A stretch of 5,159 bases of DNA from an uncultured Kangiella sp. Its GTDB lineage: Bacteria > Pseudomonadota > Gammaproteobacteria > Enterobacterales > DSM-103792. Both the position numbers and the translations under genes were made by a program. The notes below the pieces were generated by a model that ran no database searches, was not told the DNA's origin, and saw only the letters and a program-made list of their open reading frames with translations. Positions 1 through 5,159 of the stretch are shown here, one piece after another. The stretch covers positions 1 to 5,159 of the forward strand of contig CAMLKQ010000183.1 in assembly GCA_946480585.1 (NCBI GenBank). Reading direction: 5' to 3'. Position 1 is the first letter of the stretch; every line of letters begins with the position of its first letter.

Positions 1-981
<981 letters not shown>

Positions 982-1022
982 GCCGCACCGGAAACCGGTA
1001 GCGAGCTCGGCCACGCGCAAAC

Positions 1023-1027
1023 AGGAG
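1023..1027 (+). promoter_or_regulatory. Ribosome binding site of ppk1
   Basis: AGGAG lies 5 bases before the ATG at 1033 and is a near-ideal Shine-Dalgarno match. It supports this start for an N-terminus that extends further upstream of the conserved core than in E. coli PPK1. The 51-bp hemB-ppk1 gap holds nothing else convincing. Confidence 0.8.
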
Positions 1028-1032
1028 CAGTC

Positions 1033-3195
1033 ATGGTTTCTGATGCGAGCGTGGCCAAACACGCCGATAACAAAGTTGCGCACGGTCACTCGCTCGATCC
1101 GGATCCGATTGCGACGGTGCAGTACAGCGATCTGAACGATCCGGGTTTGTACATCAATCGTGAGCTGTCATTTCTGCAATTCAACTGGCGGGTACTGCAA
1201 CAGGCGCTCGATGAGTCGCTGCCGCTGCTGGAGCGGCTGAAGTTCATCTTCATCTGCTCCAGCAACCTCGACGAATTTTTTGAAGTGCGGGTGTCGGAAA
1301 TTGTTCGCCGCCGCACTCTGCCCGGCTCCCATCGTGCTGCCGACGGCATGGCTCCGCTCGAAATTCTCGACCGGGTGGCCGAGTTCACTCACAAGCTGGT
1401 CGAAGAGCAATACCGCATTTTCAATGACGTATTGCTGCCGGCACTGGCCGAACAGAACATTCATTTCCTGCGACGGAAACAGTGGACTGAAACGCAGGCG
1501 GCGTGGATCAAGCGTTATTTCCATCATGAAGTGGTGCCGGTGATTTCGCCCATCGGACTCGACCCGGCTCACCCCTTCCCGCGCCTCGTCAACAAATCGC
1601 TGCATTTCATCATTTCGCTCGAAGGCAAGGATGCGTTTGGCCGCGAGTCGAGTTATGCCGTCATTCACATGCCGCGCTCGCTGCCGCGCTTGATCCGGTT
1701 ACCGAATGAACTGGCGCCGGGCGGCGACAGCTTTGTGTTCCTGTCATCGGTGATTCATGCTCACGCCGCTGAGCTGTTCCCGGGCATGACCATCAAAGGC
1801 GTTTACCAGTTCCGGCTGACCCGAGATTCCGATCTCGATGTCGATGAAGAAGGCGTTGAGGATCTGGCCAACGCGCTGAAAAACGAGCTGTTGTCGCGCC
1901 ATTTCGGCACCGCGGTGCGCTTGGAAGTGAGCGACAAATGCCCGGACCGCATCGTCAAGTTCCTGTTGCAGAAATGCAACCTGACCGAGCGTGAGCTGTA
2001 CCGGGTCAATGGCCCGGTCAACCTGAATCGCTTGATCACCATCACCAATCTGGTCGAGCGCCCGGACCTTTGTTTCCGGCCATTGGTGCCGCGCGTTGCA
2101 CCGCAGGTTTTGCAGCATCACAACCATCTGTTTGAGGCCATTGCCGAGCACGATGTCCTGCTGCATCACCCGTTTGAAAGTTTCGATTCGGTGGTCGATT
2201 TCGTCCGGCAAGCAGCGGTCGATCCGGATGTGCTGGCGATCAAGCAAACGCTCTATCGCACTGGCAAGAATTCCGACATGGTGCGCGCTTTGATCGAGGC
2301 CGCCCGCAACGGCAAGGAAGTGACGGCCGTGGTCGAGTTACGCGCGCGCTTTGATGAGCAGGACAATATCGATCTGGCGTCACGTTTGCAGGAAGCTGGC
2401 GCACTGGTGGTCTATGGCGTGGTCGGCCACAAAACCCACGCCAAGATGACGCTGGTGGTACGACGGGAAAAACGCAAGCTGCGCCGCTACGTTCACCTCG
2501 GCACCGGCAATTACCACAGCGCCAACGCCAAGCTCTACACCGATATTTCGCTGCTGACCGCGGATCCCGATCTGTGCGAAGACGTGCACAAGGTGTTCCA
2601 GCAACTCACCGGCATGGGCAAAACGCTGGAAATGAAACGTATTCTGCAGGCGCCGTTTACCCTGCAAAGCGGCCTGCTGAGCATGATTGAACGCGAAGCA
2701 GCTCACGCACGCGCCGGCAAGCCAGCCAAGATCATCGCCAAGATGAATTCGCTGACCGAAAGCACGATGATCCGCGCGCTGTACGCTGCGTCGCAGGCGG
2801 GCGTCAAGATTGAACTGATCGTCCGTGGCATCTGCTGCTTGCGGCCCGGTGTTGCCGGCATCAGCGACAATATCCGGGTCCGTTCGATCATCGGCCGCTT
2901 TCTGGAGCATTCGCGGGTGTATTGGTTCCGCAATGGCGGGCAGGAAGAGATTTACGCATCGAGCGCTGATTGGATGGACCGCAATCTGCACCACCGTGTC
3001 GAAGTCTGCTTTCCGGTCCTCGATCGCAAACTGCTGCGCCGGCTCAAACACGAAACCTTGGTCAACAATCTGCAGGACAATAGTCAGGCCTGGCTGCTGC
3101 AGGCCGATGGCAGCTATCGCAAGACCCAGCCGCGCAAGAAGAAGCCGCATCGTGCGCAACAACAGCTGCTGCAGTTGTTGGCAGTTGAAGGCTGA
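1033..3195 (+). CDS. ppk1: Polyphosphate kinase 1
   Basis: PPK1 reversibly transfers the ATP gamma-phosphate to inorganic polyphosphate through a phosphohistidine. The enzyme is cytoplasmic or membrane-associated and affects stress survival, motility and phosphate storage. The N-domain begins at LYINRELSFLQFN (residues 39-51), followed by SSNLDEFFEVR (76-86), whose Asn78 corresponds to the ATP-contacting Asn45 of E. coli. The two phospholipase-D-like C-terminal domains contain LYRTG (Arg409), VVELRARFDEQDN (433-445, Arg439), THAK (His469), HLGTGNYH (488-495), LYTD (Tyr502), VRG (Arg598) and FLEHSRVYWF (His626). A constant offset of 34 maps these to E. coli R375, R405, H435 (the phosphorylated histidine), Y468, R564 and H592, so the active site is complete. 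At 720 aa it exceeds the 688-aa E. coli enzyme, with about 35 extra N-terminal residues and a basic tail (TQPRKKKPHR). It lies 51 bp after hemB and may be co-transcribed. Its TGA abuts the stop of the convergent downstream gene. No ppx (exopolyphosphatase) gene is present in the window. Confidence 0.98.
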   Translation: MVSDASVAKHADNKVAHGHSLDPDPIATVQYSDLNDPGLYINRELSFLQFNWRVLQQALDESLPLLERLKFIFICSSNLDEFFEVRVSEIVRRRTLPGSHRAADGMAPLEILDRVAEFTHKLVEEQYRIFNDVLLPALAEQNIHFLRRKQWTETQAAWIKRYFHHEVVPVISPIGLDPAHPFPRLVNKSLHFIISLEGKDAFGRESSYAVIHMPRSLPRLIRLPNELAPGGDSFVFLSSVIHAHAAELFPGMTIKGVYQFRLTRDSDLDVDEEGVEDLANALKNELLSRHFGTAVRLEVSDKCPDRIVKFLLQKCNLTERELYRVNGPVNLNRLITITNLVERPDLCFRPLVPRVAPQVLQHHNHLFEAIAEHDVLLHHPFESFDSVVDFVRQAAVDPDVLAIKQTLYRTGKNSDMVRALIEAARNGKEVTAVVELRARFDEQDNIDLASRLQEAGALVVYGVVGHKTHAKMTLVVRREKRKLRRYVHLGTGNYHSANAKLYTDISLLTADPDLCEDVHKVFQQLTGMGKTLEMKRILQAPFTLQSGLLSMIEREAAHARAGKPAKIIAKMNSLTESTMIRALYAASQAGVKIELIVRGICCLRPGVAGISDNIRVRSIIGRFLEHSRVYWFRNGGQEEIYASSADWMDRNLHHRVEVCFPVLDRKLLRRLKHETLVNNLQDNSQAWLLQADGSYRKTQPRKKKPHRAQQQLLQLLAVEG

Positions 3196-3198
3196 TCA
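3193..3198. other. Abutting convergent stop codons (TGATCA)
   Basis: The ppk1 stop TGA (3193-3195) is directly followed by TCA (3196-3198), the complement of the TGA stop of the minus-strand gene. The result is a perfect six-base palindrome with no intergenic base. Neither gene can have a terminator between them, so transcription must end inside the opposing coding sequence or the transcripts overlap at their 3' ends. Confidence 0.95.
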
Positions 3199-3981
3199 CT
3201 CGCCGGCTGGCGTCGTCGATGCGTTTTGTGAATCGGCCGTCGCCAGCCAGCGGGCGATATCGCCGCGCGCGCTGGCGTCGCGAATGGCGCGGTTCAGGCG
3301 AGCCAGACTGGCATCGTCAAGCAAAGCCGGCGGAAAGGCGAAGTAGCGGTCGTTGAAGGTCAGCGGTGTCGGCAGCGCCATCAATTGTTCGCCACCTCGG
3401 ATTTTCGCCAGCTGTGCAGCGAGTTTGTTGCGGCCATTGCCGTACACGGCGACGTCGGTGCGGCCGGCCAGCAATTGCTTCAACCTCGCCTGTACGCCTG
3501 CGGGATTTTCATCCACCGTGAACACGGTGTGTTTGGCGCGCTCGAAGGCATCATCGTAGCTGGTGCCGAGCGGCACACTGACGCGCTTGCCGCGCAGATC
3601 CTCAATGCTGCGAAAGGCAAACTGGCGATCACGCCGGGTCACCAGCAATACCTCTTCGCGCCAGACCCGTTCCGAATAGCGCAAACGCCCGGCGCGCTCG
3701 TCGGTTTTCGAGATACCGTAGATGCCGGCTTCACCGGCGAGCGCCATGGTCACGGCGCGATTCCATGGTGTCGGCAACAGCCGGAAGCGGATATTCGCTG
3801 CCAGCCCAAGCTGTTCAACCAGTTGCTCGATGGCTGGTGTCGTGCGGGTGCGACCGCTGGCCTCACTGTGCTTGCCGCTGTGCAGCACCAGCAAGGGCAC
3901 TTCGGCGACAGCGGGTGCCGCCGCCAGCGTTGGCGCCAACCAAAGTCCGATGACAAGTGCCAGCCATAATCGTCGCTGCAT
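3196..3981 (-). CDS. Periplasmic solute-binding protein, bacterial family 3 (amino-acid-binding-like), orphan
   Basis: This is a predicted secreted, soluble periplasmic binding protein of 261 aa. Residues 1-26 form a classic signal peptide: MQRR, a hydrophobic stretch LWLALVIGLWLAPTLAAA, then a likely cleavage after AVA. There is no lipobox cysteine. The mature part shows the two-lobed SBP_bac_3 pattern: PWNRAVTMALAGEAGIYGISKTDERAGRLRYSE-type sequence in lobe 1 (residues 72-104), then VLLVTRR, SIEDLRGKRVSVPLGTSY (125-142), the crossover region, and LLAGRTDVAVYG (170-181). No membrane segment, kinase or cyclase domain is attached, and no ABC permease or ATPase gene lies nearby. The ligand cannot be read from the sequence. 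It could be an amino acid or small organic acid, and the protein could feed a distant transporter or act as a sensor partner. The frame also has a GTG start at 4002 (268 aa). I prefer the ATG at 3981 because the signal peptide begins there and the upstream promoter would place the transcript start almost on the GTG. Confidence 0.85.
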   Translation of the reverse strand: MQRRLWLALVIGLWLAPTLAAAPAVAEVPLLVLHSGKHSEASGRTRTTPAIEQLVEQLGLAANIRFRLLPTPWNRAVTMALAGEAGIYGISKTDERAGRLRYSERVWREEVLLVTRRDRQFAFRSIEDLRGKRVSVPLGTSYDDAFERAKHTVFTVDENPAGVQARLKQLLAGRTDVAVYGNGRNKLAAQLAKIRGGEQLMALPTPLTFNDRYFAFPPALLDDASLARLNRAIRDASARGDIARWLATADSQNASTTPAGE

Positions 3982-3990
3982 GCGCAGATG

Positions 3991-3994
3991 CCCT
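3991..3994 (-). promoter_or_regulatory. Weak ribosome binding site for the solute-binding protein
   Basis: On the minus strand AGGG lies 9 bases before the ATG at 3981. It is short but well placed. The GTG at 4002 has no comparable purine stretch at a usual distance. Confidence 0.45.
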
Positions 3995-4010
3995 GAGATC
4001 ACCTCGATCG

Positions 4011-4038
4011 AGCATACCCCTCATCGTCTCGCTGTAAA
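4011..4038 (-). promoter_or_regulatory. Sigma-70-like promoter for the solute-binding protein
   Basis: Read on the minus strand, TTTACA (4038-4033; five of six matches to the -35 consensus TTGACA) is followed by a 16-base spacer and TATGCT (4016-4011; four of six matches to the -10 consensus TATAAT). Transcription would start near 4004. That leaves about 23 untranslated bases before the ATG at 3981 and almost none before the GTG at 4002. This is pattern matching by eye, but it is the best promoter candidate in the window and it sits where one is needed. Confidence 0.5.
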
Positions 4039-4064
4039 GTGGACAAGGCAGCAACAACCGAATT

Positions 4065-4073
4065 TGCTACCCT
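4065..4073 (+). promoter_or_regulatory. Possible extended -10 promoter element for the first thioesterase
   Basis: TGC followed by TACCCT fits an extended -10 element (TGn then a hexamer with TA at the start and T at the end). It lies 37 bases before the ATG at 4111. No good -35 is at the usual distance; TGGACA at 4040-4045 is 22 bases away, which is too far. This is a weak call, made because a promoter is expected in this divergent gap. Confidence 0.25.
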
Positions 4074-4100
4074 TCACGCTGTGCTTTCCTGCGACGATGC

Positions 4101-4106
4101 AAGGTG
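4101..4106 (+). promoter_or_regulatory. Ribosome binding site of the first thioesterase
   Basis: AAGGTG lies 4 bases before the ATG at 4111. It helps choose this start over the in-frame GTG at 4039, which would add 24 residues with no resemblance to the family. Confidence 0.6.
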
Positions 4107-4110
4107 TGTC

Positions 4111-4605
4111 ATGGCTGAACCGGTGTTCTACCCCAAAGTGGCTGAAACCATTGATTCCTGGGATTTTGTTTTCCCGAACGATGCCAATCCCTACGGCTCG
4201 ATGTTCGGTGGCAAGTTGCTCGCCATCATGGACACCACCGCGGCGATTGCCGCGATTCGTTACGCCGGCCGCACGGTGTCCACCGCGGCCGTCGAAGCGG
4301 TGGAATTTGTCCATCCCGTTGTGGTTGGCGACCGGCTGAAAACGTCGGCGAAAGTGGTGCACGTCGGCCGCAGTTCGATGATGGTGCGGGTCGATGTCTA
4401 CGTCGACCACGGTGGCAACGATTTCCAGCGCTGCACGCACGCCCATTTCGCGATGGTGGCATTCGATGATCGCCGCAAGCCGACGCCGGTGCCGCCGCTA
4501 AAAATCGAAACCGCCGACGATCAGGCCGCGTTCGATCTTGCCGCCTCCATTCGTGCCAATGCGCTCGAACGGGCGAAACAAGCCAAGCAACAGAGCAAGA
4601 CCTGA
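4111..4605 (+). CDS. Acyl-CoA thioesterase, hot-dog fold (YciA/ACOT-like)
   Basis: This is a predicted cytoplasmic enzyme of 164 aa that hydrolyses acyl-CoA to free acid and CoA. The hot-dog domain covers about residues 15-120. Its signature is NPYGSMFGGKLLAIMDTTAA (26-45): the Asn and Gly-Gly residues followed by Asp41 at the start of the central helix, which is the usual catalytic acid or general base. Next come VEFVHPVVVGDRL (64-76), the conserved beta-strand turn with PV-x-GD, and VGRSSMMVRVDVY (85-97). The C-terminal tail (residues 135-164) is polar and probably helical. The protein would work as a dimer or hexamer with active sites at subunit interfaces, as known for this family. Substrate chain length cannot be told from the sequence. 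A second, unlike thioesterase gene follows after 63 bp on the same strand. The upstream gene is divergent, 129 bp away. I did not assign a symbol because several paralogous families share this pattern. Confidence 0.88.
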   Translation: MAEPVFYPKVAETIDSWDFVFPNDANPYGSMFGGKLLAIMDTTAAIAAIRYAGRTVSTAAVEAVEFVHPVVVGDRLKTSAKVVHVGRSSMMVRVDVYVDHGGNDFQRCTHAHFAMVAFDDRRKPTPVPPLKIETADDQAAFDLAASIRANALERAKQAKQQSKT

Positions 4606-4613
4606 GCAAACCA

Positions 4614-4633
4614 ACGGCGCCTGCGGGCGCCGT
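4614..4633 (+). terminator. GC-rich hairpin between the two thioesterase genes, possible weak intrinsic terminator
   Basis: ACGGCGCC (4614-4621) and GGCGCCGT (4626-4633) form a perfect 8-bp stem with a TGCG loop, 8 bases after the stop codon of the first thioesterase. The following bases are CTTGCTG, so the U-tract of a classical terminator is poor. It could cause partial termination, stabilise the upstream mRNA 3' end, or both. Its position directly after a stop codon supports a role in ending or processing the transcript. Confidence 0.5.
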
Positions 4634-4654
4634 CTTGCTGATACAGCCAACCCG

Positions 4655-4660
4655 AAGGAA
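4655..4660 (+). promoter_or_regulatory. Ribosome binding site of the second thioesterase
   Basis: AAGGAA lies 8 bases before the ATG at 4669, with good strength and spacing. I see no clear promoter in the 63-bp gap, so the gene may depend on read-through from its neighbour. Confidence 0.65.
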
Positions 4661-4668
4661 CGGCAACC

Positions 4669-5159
4669 ATGAGCCAAACTCCCAATCCGAAAAACCGCAG
4701 TCAGACCCTGCGCTTTCTCGCCGAACCGGGCGAAGTGAATTTTGGCGGCAAAGTGCACGGCGGCAGCGTGATGAAATGGATCGATCAGGCCGGTTATACC
4801 TGCGCGGTCGGCTGGAGCGGTCAGTACTGCGTGACGGTGTACGTCGGCGGCATCCGCTTTTACAAGCCCGTGCACATCGGCAGCCTCGTCGAAGTGCAAG
4901 CGCAAGTGATCTACACCGGCAAAACTTCCCTGCACATCGCTGTAGATGTCAGCGCCGGCGACCCGAGAAGCCCACACCGCGAAAAGACCACCCACTGCAT
5001 CATCGTGTTCGTCGCGGTCGATGGCCACGGCAAACCCATCCCGGTTCCGCAATGGCAACCAGCGTCTGAGGAAGACAAGGCACTGGAAGGTTACGCGAAA
5101 AAATTGATGGAACTGCGGCAACGCATCGAAGACGAAATGGAGCCGTTCCTGCCGCAGTA
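4669..5159 (+). CDS. Acyl-CoA thioesterase, hot-dog fold, second and different subfamily; 3' end at the window edge
   Basis: The frame from the ATG at 4669 is open to the right edge, giving 163 complete codons followed by the bases TA. That last codon may well be the stop (TAA or TAG). The protein is a predicted cytoplasmic acyl-CoA hydrolase. The hot-dog domain opens with FLAEPGEVNFGGKVHGGSVM (residues 16-35). The HGG motif is followed by KWIDQAGY, whose Asp39 is the probable catalytic residue. Strand sequences YCVTVYVGGIRFYKPVHIGSL (53-73), YTGKTSLHIAVDV (82-94) and TTHCIIVFVAVD (107-118) are typical of acyl-CoA thioesterases with this HGG motif. The charged C-terminal segment (132-160) is probably helical. 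It shares the fold and the FGGK motif with the preceding protein but little else, so this is not a recent duplicate. Chain-length preference is unknown. Confidence 0.9.
   Translation, partial: MSQTPNPKNRSQTLRFLAEPGEVNFGGKVHGGSVMKWIDQAGYTCAVGWSGQYCVTVYVGGIRFYKPVHIGSLVEVQAQVIYTGKTSLHIAVDVSAGDPRSPHREKTTHCIIVFVAVDGHGKPIPVPQWQPASEEDKALEGYAKKLMELRQRIEDEMEPFLPQ

Noticed and set aside
987..999. Small inverted repeat ACCGG-AAA-CCGGT after hemB
   Set aside because: The stem is only 5 bp with a three-base loop and no T-run follows, so it is too weak to call a terminator.
1164..1184. CTGTCAT followed by CTGCAATTC, resembling half of a Pho box
   Set aside because: It lies inside ppk1 and encodes the invariant ELSFLQF segment. 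The second half-site does not match, and it is downstream of the start codon.
2380..3162. Long open frame on the minus strand across the 3' half of ppk1 (260 codons)
   Set aside because: It lies opposite the conserved catalytic domains of PPK1 and has no family-like motifs. It is a codon-bias shadow.
3205..3248. Inverted repeat GGCTGGCG / CGCCAGCC downstream of ppk1
   Set aside because: The loop is 28 bases, there is no T-run on either side, and it lies in the coding end of the binding-protein gene. It is not enough to call a terminator, though it is noted in the convergent-end finding.
3385..3969. Plus-strand open frame opposite the solute-binding protein (194 codons)
   Set aside because: The minus-strand protein has a signal peptide and a recognisable fold, while the plus-strand translation shows no family motifs.
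4039..4110. Longer start (GTG at 4039) for the first thioesterase
   Set aside because: The extra 24 residues do not resemble the family, would overlap the possible promoter element, and lack a ribosome binding site as good as the one before 4111.

Overview
This is an ordinary, gene-dense stretch of a GC-rich bacterial chromosome, most likely from a gammaproteobacterium. The HemB protein resembles the Pseudomonas enzyme in both sequence and metal-site type. The order hemB then ppk is, from memory, also found in pseudomonads. The species cannot be named from the window. There are no mobile elements, RNA genes, CRISPR arrays or phage genes, and I found no convincing new biological system.

Left part (1-3195, + strand): the 3' nine-tenths of hemB (porphobilinogen synthase, heme pathway; its start lies left of the window) is followed after 51 bp by a complete ppk1 (polyphosphate kinase, 720 aa). 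Both carry all the catalytic residues I could place. No terminator or obvious promoter separates them, so ppk1 may be read partly from the hemB transcript.

Middle (3196-3981, - strand): a gene for a secreted periplasmic solute-binding protein of the bacterial family-3 type. It converges on ppk1 so tightly that the two stop codons touch, forming the palindrome TGATCA. No permease or ATPase gene is near it. A good sigma-70-like promoter lies just upstream and favours the ATG at 3981 over the earlier GTG at 4002.

Right part (4111-5159, + strand): two hot-dog-fold acyl-CoA thioesterase genes lie in tandem, 63 bp apart, with a GC-rich hairpin between them. They are clearly different subfamilies, not a recent duplication. 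The second is cut by the window's right edge, at or very near its natural end. The 129 bp between the binding-protein gene and the first thioesterase is a divergent promoter region.

Functionally the window mixes housekeeping metabolism (heme, polyphosphate, acyl-CoA turnover) with one orphan nutrient-binding or sensing protein. The points most worth checking are the cysteine-free HemB metal site, the zero-gap convergent gene end, what occupies the place next to ppk where pseudomonads carry ppx, and the tandem of unlike thioesterases.
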